Shown here: piece after piece, positions 26,773 through 35,571 of the stretch
Layout: every line of letters begins with the position of its first letter
Position numbering within the stretch: position 1 is the first letter of the stretch
DNA from: Legionella hackeliae
GTDB lineage: Bacteria; Pseudomonadota; Gammaproteobacteria; Legionellales; Legionellaceae
Direction of reading: 5' to 3'
Assembly: GCF_000953655.1 (NCBI RefSeq)
Contig: NZ_LN681225.1
Span: 946,001-1,010,000 of the forward strand
Length of the DNA stretch: 64,000 nt
Notes under the pieces: model-generated
What the model was told of the DNA's origin: nothing
Databases searched by the model: none
The model's input: the letters and a program-made list of their open reading frames with translations, nothing else
Translations under genes and position numbers: made by a program

Positions 26773-28092
26773 TCAGGCCTGAATTGGCTTGCGACCTAAG
26801 GATGTAAGTGGGGCTAGGATTAAGAAAACCAGAAAGAAGATACTTAACAAACCATAAATAAAATGTGAATTTATTGGCAAAGAGGGAGGGGGAACTAAAC
26901 TGACTATTAATCCAATACTAATGCCTGAAAGCCCGAGAAATGCTGATAGTAAAATTATCCATGAATAAGATTTTCTATTAAAAATCAATTTAATGGCGCT
27001 AAGACATAGCATAAAATACATCAATAAATACACTTGAGTTGCTGAATTAAGCATGACCCAATAAGAGGTATTAATTGCAGGGAAAACCAAGAATAGAAGG
27101 CTAATTATAGAAACAAATCCTGCCTGTAAAATAAGTAATCTGGCAGGTACTTGTCGAGCATTCTTTTCAATGAGTTTTGTATACCTCACGCCTTCATTAA
27201 TTGCAAAACTCAAACCTTTAATAGGTGCTATTATCCAGTTATTAGCAGTACCAATACAGCCTATGGCAATCAAGGCATTCATGAGAAAAGCCAACGGTCC
27301 ACAATGTAATTCATTAAAAAATATTTCAATTAATCGGGGAATGCTACTAACAAAATTTAGTTGCTGTGCGGGTATAATCATGGCCAAAGTTATTGAGCCG
27401 AAAAGCATAGTAAAAAAAACTACAATGACTGCAATAAAAATTGCTTTTGTAATAGCTCCTGGCTTGCTTTCTTTGGCGTGAACCGCAGCAATCTCAATAC
27501 CACAAAACGACAGCATAATGGCAGTTAAAGCTGTCCATGAATAAGGCGTGGCGGGAGGTAAAATAGGCTTAATAAGATCTCTGTGTGAAAAATACCAAAA
27601 AAGTCCCATAGTGAGTATGGTGAGAAAAGGCATTAAAAGACCAGCCAGGGTACAAAAACTATTAAAACGGCTCGACGTTTGAATCCCTTTTAAGTTGATC
27701 CAGGTTAAACACCAAATAAGCACAATGATTGTAAAAAAAATTAAATAATTATTTTCAGCAAGTTGAGGGGAAAAGCTATAGAGCAAAGTCCCTGCAATAA
27801 AACTTAAGAAAGTAGGGTAAATGAGAAGATTTTGTATGCATTGAAACCAAATAGCCATGAACCCTAATCGTTGTCCTAAGCCTTGTTTAACCCAGCCATA
27901 GATTCCTTGTTGAGATTGCTTTGAAAACCATGATGCAAGGATAGCAATAGGAAGTAAAAACAGGACAAGGGCGAGTATAAAATAATTAAATAATTGGCTG
28001 CCTGCGATCGCTGCAACGGGTAAATTGCGGATGCTGTCAACTGAACAAACAGTAATTAAGCTAAGACTGGCTATTGAAAGAGGCTTATTCAT
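26773..28092 (-). CDS. APC-family amino acid permease
   Basis: 439-residue inner-membrane transporter with about twelve hydrophobic segments. It is a paralogue of the permease at 2277-3680: both open with a CSVDSIRNLP/GAIDSIRNLP segment and share GIYGWVKQGLGQ and NNWIIAPIKGL. Its ATG at 28092 directly abuts the stop of the upstream DDAH-like gene (28093), so the two are translated as one unit. By context the substrate may be arginine derivatives, citrulline or another amino acid connected with the DDAH reaction; this is inference. Confidence 0.88.
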   Translation of the reverse strand: MNKPLSIASLSLITVCSVDSIRNLPVAAIAGSQLFNYFILALVLFLLPIAILASWFSKQSQQGIYGWVKQGLGQRLGFMAIWFQCIQNLLIYPTFLSFIAGTLLYSFSPQLAENNYLIFFTIIVLIWCLTWINLKGIQTSSRFNSFCTLAGLLMPFLTILTMGLFWYFSHRDLIKPILPPATPYSWTALTAIMLSFCGIEIAAVHAKESKPGAITKAIFIAVIVVFFTMLFGSITLAMIIPAQQLNFVSSIPRLIEIFFNELHCGPLAFLMNALIAIGCIGTANNWIIAPIKGLSFAINEGVRYTKLIEKNARQVPARLLILQAGFVSIISLLFLVFPAINTSYWVMLNSATQVYLLMYFMLCLSAIKLIFNRKSYSWIILLSAFLGLSGISIGLIVSLVPPPSLPINSHFIYGLLSIFFLVFLILAPLTSLGRKPIQA

Positions 28093-28863
28093 TTAAAATC
28101 TCAAGGATAAGCAACTTAATCCCCCATCTATTTTTCTAAATTCACTGACATCGAGGGTTGTTACAGGAAAGCCAATGTCTAGAATTGCTTGTTGCGTTTT
28201 TGAGAATCCGTGGGGCATTAAGACCGTGCCATTTACCGTAATGCAATTGGCTGCATAGGCTTCCTCATTTTCTATAGGGATTTGAACGAATTGCTTAAAG
28301 TCTGGGTGATTGATTAGTTCACCGCTGACGATAACATAGTTTTTTCCTAGGTAACTAATACCTGTTTTAAGATGAAGAAACTCTTTAAGCTCTACACAAG
28401 AGGCTGTATAACCTTGTGTTGTTAAAATTTGTATAAGTTGTTGAGCGCCATCTTTATTTGTCCTTGCTGAGAGACCAATATAAAAGTGGTTATCAATTCG
28501 AAGCACATCACCTGCTTCCAATGTACCTGGAGCAACAATGTAAGACCGTTTATTCTGATAGAATGCCTGAATTGTTGCTTCTATTTCCTTGACTTCACCT
28601 CGTCTTGAGGGAGCCCCGGGTCGAGTAAGAAGTGCAAGCTTTTCCGTGAGTAAAGCAACATCTTCTACAAAACAAGCATCGGGATAAGCATTTATTGGAG
28701 GTAAAATAGTCACTTCAACACCACAACCAATCAGTGCCTTGATATAGGCTTGGTGCTGTTCGAGCGCGAGCTCATAATCGGGGTTACCAAGATAAGAAGA
28801 AGACGTTAAGCCATTAATTAATGATTGGCTGGGTGTTCTAACAATAGCATTTTTAAAGTACAT
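28093..28863 (-). CDS. Dimethylarginine dimethylaminohydrolase (DDAH)-like amidinotransferase-fold enzyme
   Basis: 256 residues of the guanidino-modifying superfamily. Catalytic residues can be placed: Asp/Glu/Asp in PDACFVEDVALL, the RPGAPSRRGE substrate loop, EAGDVL, His164 in EFLHLKTGISYL and the nucleophile Cys251 in GGLSCLSLRF close to the C-terminus, exactly the DDAH arrangement. It would split N-omega-methylated arginine (or a related guanidino compound) to citrulline and an amine. In an intracellular pathogen, host asymmetric dimethylarginine is a plausible substrate. It is the first gene of a pair with the permease. Confidence 0.88.
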   Translation of the reverse strand: MYFKNAIVRTPSQSLINGLTSSSYLGNPDYELALEQHQAYIKALIGCGVEVTILPPINAYPDACFVEDVALLTEKLALLTRPGAPSRRGEVKEIEATIQAFYQNKRSYIVAPGTLEAGDVLRIDNHFYIGLSARTNKDGAQQLIQILTTQGYTASCVELKEFLHLKTGISYLGKNYVIVSGELINHPDFKQFVQIPIENEEAYAANCITVNGTVLMPHGFSKTQQAILDIGFPVTTLDVSEFRKIDGGLSCLSLRF

Positions 28864-29046
28864 ACTTATCCTAAGTGATATTCAATCCATAGTAACGTCT
28901 GTATTGACGAATGCTAAGCAGTTTCCCTTTTGACTTACATGAAGTCAATAGAAATAATAACTGTCTGGGATTTTAGTTCCAGACCCGCTGCCCATTAATA
29001 AAACCTATCTAATAAACGCATATCAGTCTGGTTGATTGCTCCAACT

Positions 29047-29796
29047 GGATGCCTCGGACAAGCCGAGGCACGTAGAAAAAATGGTAGGAGAAAAGCTGTT
29101 AACTACTCTACATGCGACTTGTCTGAGACAATCTAACAGCCCCTACGTGCCTTCGCTTGTCCAAGGCATCCATCAGAGGAAAGGCTGTTAACTACTCTAC
29201 GTGCGGCTTGTGTCTGAGCAATCTAACAGCCCCTACGTGCCTTGGCTTGTCTAAGGCATCCAGCAGAGGAAAGGCTGTTAAGTACTCTACGTGTGGGGTG
29301 TCTGAAACAATCTAACAGCCCCTACGTGCCTTGGCTTGTCCAAGGCATCCAGCAGAGGAAAGGCTGTTAAGTACTCTACGTGTGGGGTGTCTGAAACAAT
29401 CTAACAGCCCCTACGTGCCTTCGCTTGTCCAAGGCATCCAGCAGAGGAAAGGCTGTTAAGTACTCTACGTGTGGGTTGTCTGAAACAATCTAACAGCCCC
29501 TACGTGCCTTCGCTTGTCCAAGGGCATCCAGCAGAGGAAAGGCTGTTAACTACTCTACATGCGGCTTGTCTGAGACAATCTAACCGCCCCTACGTGCCTT
29601 GGCTTGTCCGAGGCATCCAGCAGAGGAAAGGCTTTTAACTACTTCTACATGTGGCTTGTCTAAGAAAATCTAACCCCCTGCGTGCCTTGGCTTGTCCAAG
29701 GCATACAGCAGAGGAAAGGCTGTTAAGTACTCTACGTGCGACTTGTCTGAGACTATGTAACCACCCCCTACGTGCCTCGGCTTGTCCGAGGCATCC
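29047..29796. repeat. REP-like hairpin array C (about 89-bp units)
   Basis: The left end is GGAT-GCCTCGG-ACAA-GCCGAGGC-ACGTAG; the right end is the same sequence inverted. Between them about eight units of 88-90 bases each hold an inverted hairpin variant (CTACGTGCCTTGGCTTGTC then CAAGGCATCC) and a spacer with CAGCAGAGGAAAGGCTGTTAA and ACTCTACGTG. Hairpin arms co-vary: in most units stem G is replaced by T/A on both sides (CCTTGG/CCAAGG), so pairing is kept. No coding frame is convincing here. Confidence 0.88.
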
Positions 29797-29851
29797 AGCA
29801 AGATGCAGAGTCTAGCACATAGGTTGGTTATTGTTTATCCAACAAAACGAC

Positions 29852-31381
29852 TTAAGATAAAATCATATTTGAAGATAATTCGGTAGTGGCTTGATTGAAA
29901 GCATTAAATACGACTTCTTTAACAAGATTATAGTCTTGTGCAGAGCAGCTTTTCTCTAAAGCAAGAAAGACTAATTTAACTATTTCTTCCACCGGAGTAT
30001 GGGATGTCTTAATAAGCGCGGGGGTCTTGCCTAGAACTCTGTGAAGATGCTGCAGATAGTCTTCATCTGATAATACTCTTCCAGGGGTGTGTTGTATGAA
30101 GTTAATCAAGATAGAGCTATATCGTACAGATAAATCAGTTAAATCTTCGGAAAATTGTCTATCATTAACCGAGGCTAATTCGGTGGAACGGTAAAGAAGT
30201 TGCACTGCCAACTGAAGAGCAGGGTTACTATGTTTCTGCCCATAGATATTGCTTTCTTGCTGCAATTGTTGAGCTGCTAATAATAATCCCTGAGCCAGTT
30301 TTTCAAGTACTCGTGCGTCTTGGCCTCCTTGTGAGGGACATATTCTCTGTTTAGGGAAATAAGCCTTAATCCAATTCTTCATCAATCCCAAACATCGCTT
30401 ACTATCCTGATTGGGATCAAGATGCGCCCAAAAGGAGCTATAGGACAAAGTTGCATAAGCAGGTTTTGGCGATTGTACAGGGGGGATAGGAGTATCTTCC
30501 GAAGCAGCCTTCATAAGGGCCTCTAGAGAGGACCAGTCCTCACTTGTGCATGTGGTGGAGGTAATTGCAATTGTTGGTGCAATTACCTGATTGGGAGGAG
30601 GAACAAAGGAGGAGGGCGAAGGATCGACTTCATTTTGAGAAACTTTTGGCTCTTCTGTAGGTGCATGTTTAGCTTTTTTTCTTTGAGATGTTTTTTTGTG
30701 AGCAGAAGATTTGTCAGAGGACAAGGTTTCACTTCGACGTTTTTCCTTTTTATAGTCATTAGCTTTGGATAAAAGGCTTTGTGCTTCTTCGCGAGTCTGC
30801 TTAATAGAATTAAAAAGTGCCTCATTAATGCCAAAATCTTCTTTGTAGGAGACATAACGATAATTGCGATCAATTTCTGCTTTAAAAGTGTCGCAGGCTT
30901 CAAGAACCGCCTTAAGTGCTGAGCTAACTTCAGCCGCATCATAAGTACTTTGCATTTTTATGTTAATAGAAAACAAATCTAACTTTGCCCTTAAGAATTT
31001 AATTTTATGCGTGTAATAGATAGCTTCAGTATTTTGTGGGCCAATAGCACCTAAATTATAAGGTGGTATTTTTCTTGCTGCGTTAATCACATATTCATAA
31101 CATCTTTGGGCGTGATTTAGGCAAATGTCAAGTTTGGATGAAGGGAGTTTCTCTTTTTTTAAAAAAGCATATTCAATGTAGCTTTGAGCGACCAAAATAA
31201 GTGTTTTATTGCACTCTTCTAATTCTGAGATGTGGGCTTCTTTAAGCTCTTTCGCAATGTCCTTTTGAGATATTTTTTGAAATGCTTTGATATTTTCTAA
31301 TAGATGTTTAGAGTCATTGGTTTCCGTAAAACGCATATAATTTGTATAAACAGTGTTAAGCAAAGCAACTAAATTAGACAT
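29852..31381 (-). CDS. Unrecognised two-domain protein, candidate Dot/Icm effector
   Basis: 509 residues, no known family. An N-terminal helical domain (1-200) is followed by a strongly basic stretch (KKEKRRSETLSS, KKTSQRKKAKHAP, about 205-245), a Pro/Ser/Thr-rich linker (PSSFVPPPN, TPIPPVQSPKP), then a second helical domain to the end (ELSSNMILS). The basic stretch could be a nuclear localisation signal if the protein reaches a host cell. A PmrA-type box lies 50 bases upstream of the ATG. The overall plan, helical-basic linker-proline-helical, resembles the protein at 1-1026, although I see no clear sequence identity. Confidence 0.75.
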   Translation of the reverse strand: MSNLVALLNTVYTNYMRFTETNDSKHLLENIKAFQKISQKDIAKELKEAHISELEECNKTLILVAQSYIEYAFLKKEKLPSSKLDICLNHAQRCYEYVINAARKIPPYNLGAIGPQNTEAIYYTHKIKFLRAKLDLFSINIKMQSTYDAAEVSSALKAVLEACDTFKAEIDRNYRYVSYKEDFGINEALFNSIKQTREEAQSLLSKANDYKKEKRRSETLSSDKSSAHKKTSQRKKAKHAPTEEPKVSQNEVDPSPSSFVPPPNQVIAPTIAITSTTCTSEDWSSLEALMKAASEDTPIPPVQSPKPAYATLSYSSFWAHLDPNQDSKRCLGLMKNWIKAYFPKQRICPSQGGQDARVLEKLAQGLLLAAQQLQQESNIYGQKHSNPALQLAVQLLYRSTELASVNDRQFSEDLTDLSVRYSSILINFIQHTPGRVLSDEDYLQHLHRVLGKTPALIKTSHTPVEEIVKLVFLALEKSCSAQDYNLVKEVVFNAFNQATTELSSNMILS

Positions 31382-31430
31382 AACAATCCTATTTTTTACA
31401 TGAATAAAGAATGTGCATTATAAAAGAAGT

Positions 31431-31450
31431 ATTCTTAATAAAATATTAAC
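31431..31450 (-). promoter_or_regulatory. PmrA-type tandem box, candidate
   Basis: Minus strand GTTAATATT, two bases (TT), ATTAAGAAT. The first half matches TTAATATT fully and the second is degenerate. It ends 50 bases before the ATG at 31381, the same position as the box before 1026. Confidence 0.55.
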
Positions 31451-31558
31451 TTCATGTCTAAAATTTAATCTCCCCTTAAGTTTTGTCTCATTTTTTTTGA
31501 AGGAAAGCCAAGAAAAAGGACAAAACAGAGGCAGAAAGAATATTTTATTAAAATTTTC

Positions 31559-31587
31559 TTGACAGCTTTGAGGTGTCTCATTAAACT
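31559..31587 (+). promoter_or_regulatory. Sigma70 promoter of the tRNA-Ala/Glu/Glu cluster
   Basis: Consensus TTGACA at 31559-31564, a 17-base spacer and TAAACT at 31582-31587, about 15 bases before tRNA-Ala. Confidence 0.7.
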
Positions 31588-31602
31588 GCGATTCTTAATT
31601 TC

Positions 31603-31678
<76 letters not shown>

Positions 31679-31715
31679 TCATCAACTTCGGTTGTTGATG
31701 GGAAAATGTTTTAGG

Positions 31716-31791
31716 GTCCCCATCGTCTAGAGGCCCAGGACACTGCCCTTTCACGGCGGTAACAGGGGTTCGAATCCCCTTGGGGACGCCA
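31716..31791 (+). tRNA. tRNA-Glu (anticodon TTC), copy 1
   Basis: Acceptor stem GTCCCCA/TGGGGAC, anticodon loop CTTTCAC giving TTC, discriminator G, encoded CCA. 76 bases. It differs from copy 2 by one base in the D loop (GGCCCAGG against GGCCTAGG). Confidence 0.95.
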
Positions 31792-31831
31792 TTTTTGGCG
31801 TAATGTAAAAAATAGTTTGATTAAGTTCCAG

Positions 31832-31907
31832 GTCCCCATCGTCTAGAGGCCTAGGACACTGCCCTTTCACGGCGGTAACAGGGGTTCGAATCCCCTTGGG
31901 GACGCCA
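31832..31907 (+). tRNA. tRNA-Glu (anticodon TTC), copy 2
   Basis: Same structure as copy 1, 116 bases downstream; one D-loop difference. It ends 18 bases before the stop of the convergent sensor kinase gene. Confidence 0.95.
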
Positions 31908-31924
31908 TCTTTAAGATGGATCAG

Positions 31925-33934
31925 TTAGCCTAACAACCACTCATTAATCGCATTTTTTGTTTGTCTTAATACTGCATGTAGTTGTTGGTAGAGTTCCTCT
32001 TGGTATTGAGAATGTCCAGCTTTTAAATAGCGTTCAAGGTACTGACAGGCATATTGTAATTTTACTGTGCCACAATACAGAGCACCACTTTTCAATTTAT
32101 GAGCAATTTTTTCAATGCTAACCCAATTGTCTTCTTTGTATGCCTGGTTTAATTGATATTCTTCTTGAGGTAAATCAACATGAACCATCAAGTTGAGTAA
32201 TTCTTTAACCGTTTTTTGATCACCTAAATTCGTTAAAGCATTTTGAATATCAAGAAGAGGGAAATTATCCAGCTGAAATAACTCGTCTTCCTTTTTGGGC
32301 AAATCAGCACCTAATCCTTCGGATTCATGACTTTCTGGCTTTGCTGCTTTTAAAAATCCGGCTAAGGTTTCATGCAGGAGTTTAAACGAAAGGGGTTTGG
32401 TGAGAACTTTATTCATCCCAGCGCGAAGACAGCTTTCCTCCACTTTATCTGCTGCGTGTGCGGTTAATCCAATAATAGGAAGATTTGGCTTCTGATTATT
32501 TTTTTCAATCATCCGAATTGCTTCAGTCAATTCTTGACCAGAAATCCCTGGCAAACCAATATCCGTTAATATTAAATCAAACGATTCGTTTTCAATCAAA
32601 GGTAGCGCGTCTTCTCCTTGTGAGACAGACATATATCTGCAGCCTGCCTTTTTCAATAATGACTCAACAATTCTAAGCGCGATAGGATTATCTTCAACCA
32701 CCAAAACTGTAGGAGCATGTCCAATATCATGAAGGAGATTGAGTGTAGAATCTTCCTTTTTAGGACTGGTGGCAAATGTGGCAGTTTGCTTGCCTCGTTT
32801 TACCTGTAAGTTAAATATGACTTTGGTGCCGACTTGTAACTCACTCTCAAGCTTTATTTCACTGTTTAAAACAGTTAAATAATTTTGCACAATATGTAAA
32901 CCAACGCCATGTCCCTCGTATTTTCCTTTATAGGAGGGATTAATCCGATAAAATCTGTCGAATACCTTTTGTTGCAACTCCGGTGGGATACCGATTCCTG
33001 AATCTATGATAGTAAATTCAAGCACTTGATAATCCATCTTTTCTTTGAGCTTTCTTACTTTGATAGTAATTGCACCCTGATCAGTAAACTTAATCGCATT
33101 GCCCACTAAATTTAATAAAATACGTACGAGCTTTGTTCTGTCAGTAATAATGGTTTGCGTTATAGTTTTATCATAATCAAGATTTAGCTCGAGTTGTTTA
33201 AGCTTTATTGTCGGTAATTCCAGATTAATTAAATTTCTTAGGGTTTGATATAAATCAAATTCCTCTTCGATTAAATGATTTTCTACACTTGTTGTGGTCG
33301 AAATGATATCTAGAACGCTATTTAACAGACTTAAGAGTTGTTGACCGCTTTCATTTATCCAGTGGGCATATTGCTGGTCTTCAGATTGATGAAGACGTTC
33401 CTCCAACAGTTTAGAGATGCCTATAATACCGCTAACAGGTGTTCGAATGTCGTGACTCATATTAGCAATAAACTCTGTTTTTGCACGGTTGGAAATCTCA
33501 GCTTGCTCTTTAGCTTTGGCCAAAGTTCTTTCCATTTTAATGCGATCCGTAATGTCAATATAAATACCAAGGACGCCAAAGGCTTCGCCTTTTTCATCAA
33601 GAAGAGGGACTTTGCTTGTACTTAAAATGCGTTCTGTTCCATCCGCCAGAGTCTGACATTCTTCTATATTCAATCTTGGTTTTTTGGATTGAATGATTTT
33701 GCGATCATCGGCGCGGAAGGCTGCGCTGTTCTCTTCAGAAACAGGTAAATCAAAATCTGACTTGCCAATAATGTCTGTCTTTGATGCTAACCCCAATGAC
33801 TTCACAAAAGCCATATTACAGCCTAAATAAAACAAGTCTTTATCTTTCCAAAAAATTTGGGCAGGAAGATAATCGATAATGGCGTTAGTTAACTGTTCTT
33901 CTGCGATAGAGGTTTTTCTTTTCTGAGATCCCAT
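31925..33934 (-). CDS. Soluble PAS hybrid histidine kinase with receiver and Hpt domains
   Basis: About 669 residues from the ATG at 33934 (MGSQKRKTS), chosen because AGGA lies 6 bases upstream; the frame stays open to 33964. Order: PAS domain (20-120, DLFYLGCNMAF and FGVLGIYIDITD), HisKA with phospho-His in ANMSHDIRTPVSGII (about 160), HATPase (NLVGNAIKFTD, DSGIGIP, GHGVGLHIV), receiver (VVEDNPIALRI, LILTDIGLPGISG, LTKPLS), and Hpt with KIAHKLKSGALYCG (His about 611). No membrane segments, so it senses a cytosolic signal. Its output partner is not in the window. It follows the FAD oxidoreductase gene by 17 bases and may sense a product of it. Confidence 0.9.
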   Translation of the reverse strand: MGSQKRKTSIAEEQLTNAIIDYLPAQIFWKDKDLFYLGCNMAFVKSLGLASKTDIIGKSDFDLPVSEENSAAFRADDRKIIQSKKPRLNIEECQTLADGTERILSTSKVPLLDEKGEAFGVLGIYIDITDRIKMERTLAKAKEQAEISNRAKTEFIANMSHDIRTPVSGIIGISKLLEERLHQSEDQQYAHWINESGQQLLSLLNSVLDIISTTTSVENHLIEEEFDLYQTLRNLINLELPTIKLKQLELNLDYDKTITQTIITDRTKLVRILLNLVGNAIKFTDQGAITIKVRKLKEKMDYQVLEFTIIDSGIGIPPELQQKVFDRFYRINPSYKGKYEGHGVGLHIVQNYLTVLNSEIKLESELQVGTKVIFNLQVKRGKQTATFATSPKKEDSTLNLLHDIGHAPTVLVVEDNPIALRIVESLLKKAGCRYMSVSQGEDALPLIENESFDLILTDIGLPGISGQELTEAIRMIEKNNQKPNLPIIGLTAHAADKVEESCLRAGMNKVLTKPLSFKLLHETLAGFLKAAKPESHESEGLGADLPKKEDELFQLDNFPLLDIQNALTNLGDQKTVKELLNLMVHVDLPQEEYQLNQAYKEDNWVSIEKIAHKLKSGALYCGTVKLQYACQYLERYLKAGHSQYQEELYQQLHAVLRQTKNAINEWLLG

Positions 33935-33951
33935 AATTCCTTCGAGTCCTT

Positions 33952-35400
33952 TTATTGGCAACACGCTAGACTTGTATTAAGTTCACCTTGTGAATCACTG
34001 GGTAAATTAACTGGCGGAAAAAATGAGTAGCTTGAATGAAAATTTGAATTCAAATTGGGTGTCAGGCTCTCCACTGACCCAGTTGGCAATGGTTGGGGTT
34101 CTAATGAACTATTCCCAGTATTTGGTTCTGCTGGTTGGGTGGGTAGAGCAAATGACGTTTTAGTGAGCTCAGCAAAAGTATCCAAAGTACAGGTATTCGG
34201 CTCACCGGGTTCTGGTTTGGTCTTAATTTCGGTTCTCGCGAGATCAAGAACACCGTCTTTCATAAAACGTATTCCATTCTCACTCAAGCATTGTTCTCCT
34301 TTAATCAACGCCTCTACTTCAGGACCAACCGACATCACGTTACTTATTTTACCTGGAATAATCTGAATAATTCTCCCGGATTCAAAGGTAACAGCACTTC
34401 GAAACTCAGTTTTGGTTTTAATTTTAGCAAGAACCGCTTTTGTTACACCAATAAATTCAAAACGCTTAATAAACTCAGGCCAAAATCGTTCAATCTCGTT
34501 TTCTGATCGTTTCTTTACTTCATCATAAATATAGGCGTCAGTAATCTTATTCAGAACCTCATAAGCTTCACCAGGCGTATTGGAGGATGCTTGAATAGTG
34601 AAGGCGCCGTGCGTCAAAATGTATTCGTGTTTAAAAGGATTATCCTCAATACAAGGCATAACACAGGGAAACCATCCATCCATGACAATGAAAGAAAAAG
34701 GCTTGTCTCCAGGAGTTCTATCTCGATATTTTAAACCCAAACAGGGTTGGTAAACTACGTCCATGTCAACTGGAAAGTTCTCTTTTATATTCTTTGGGAT
34801 GAACTGTTGATAACTGGTTGCATTGATAGTGTAATCAAACTCGGAGCTGTTGCCTTGTCTATCGATAAGAATGGTACCCTCAGGAAGTGATTTTATGTCT
34901 TCAATAGAACTTTTACAGAGAACAGTTACACCTGCCTCTTTGAGTCTTTTTGAAAATAATTCTCTTAAACGATCACCAATGACGATACTGGGTTCATCAA
35001 GATCCATCACTGAATCTACACCCTTGTAAGGAGTATTCTCTATATTTAACGATTGACAGCTAAGGGTTTCTTTACATACTGCTTCAAATTTTTCTTTAGA
35101 GGCCTTGGACGGATTTCCACTTGAGTCAATAAGTCCATGCGCATAGATAGAATGGGTAAGTTGTTCAATAAACTCAGGGTACATTTTACAAAATGCATCA
35201 AAATCTTTCTGACAACATAGTCGAGTGAGCAGGGAGCTGAGATAGTGAGGTCCCCTATGCAAACGTATACCAAAAGTCCCAGAAATACCGCTTAGAATTT
35301 GGTCGTTTTTTTCAAAAAGGGTGACGTCATAGCCTGCTTTTTTTAAAATTAGGGCTAAGTGACAACCATACCAGCCAGCACCTATAATTGCGATCTTCAT
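33952..35400 (-). CDS. FAD-dependent oxidoreductase with a low-complexity Pro/Ser/Thr tail
   Basis: 482 residues from ATG 35400 (MKIAIIGAGWYGCHLALIL); a longer frame to 35481 adds only AT-rich noncoding-like residues. The dinucleotide fold GAGWYGC and the FEKND strand end identify a FAD-binding amine-oxidase/NAD(P)-binding Rossmann protein; the remainder resembles sugar-nucleotide mutase or amino-acid oxidase-like enzymes only loosely. Residues after about 390 are rich in Pro, Asn, Ser and Thr (PTQPAEPNTGNSSLEP) and are unusual for a metabolic enzyme. Substrate unknown. It precedes the hybrid kinase gene with 17 bases between them. Confidence 0.78.
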   Translation of the reverse strand: MKIAIIGAGWYGCHLALILKKAGYDVTLFEKNDQILSGISGTFGIRLHRGPHYLSSLLTRLCCQKDFDAFCKMYPEFIEQLTHSIYAHGLIDSSGNPSKASKEKFEAVCKETLSCQSLNIENTPYKGVDSVMDLDEPSIVIGDRLRELFSKRLKEAGVTVLCKSSIEDIKSLPEGTILIDRQGNSSEFDYTINATSYQQFIPKNIKENFPVDMDVVYQPCLGLKYRDRTPGDKPFSFIVMDGWFPCVMPCIEDNPFKHEYILTHGAFTIQASSNTPGEAYEVLNKITDAYIYDEVKKRSENEIERFWPEFIKRFEFIGVTKAVLAKIKTKTEFRSAVTFESGRIIQIIPGKISNVMSVGPEVEALIKGEQCLSENGIRFMKDGVLDLARTEIKTKPEPGEPNTCTLDTFAELTKTSFALPTQPAEPNTGNSSLEPQPLPTGSVESLTPNLNSNFHSSYSFFPPVNLPSDSQGELNTSLACCQ

Positions 35401-35571
35401 AGAAGTTGTATTTTTACAAATAAATATTAATTTTTCAAAATGTAAATATATTATACAGTAATTCGTCCGGATTGTATGCAATAAAACCCTTAAGATTCAA
35501 AATTTAAAAAAAAAGTGGCAGAACATACGTTTAAAAAGCGAAGGGAAACAAACTGCAACAGATCACGATTG

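Noticed and set aside
33952-33965. CaaX prenylation motif at the oxidoreductase C-terminus (LACCQ)
   Set aside because: The last four residues are ACCQ, so Cys is not at the required fourth position from the end.
35400-35481. N-terminal extension of the FAD oxidoreductase
   Set aside because: Residues before MKIAIIGAGWYG are AT-encoded and unlike the family, where the dinucleotide fold begins at the N-terminus.
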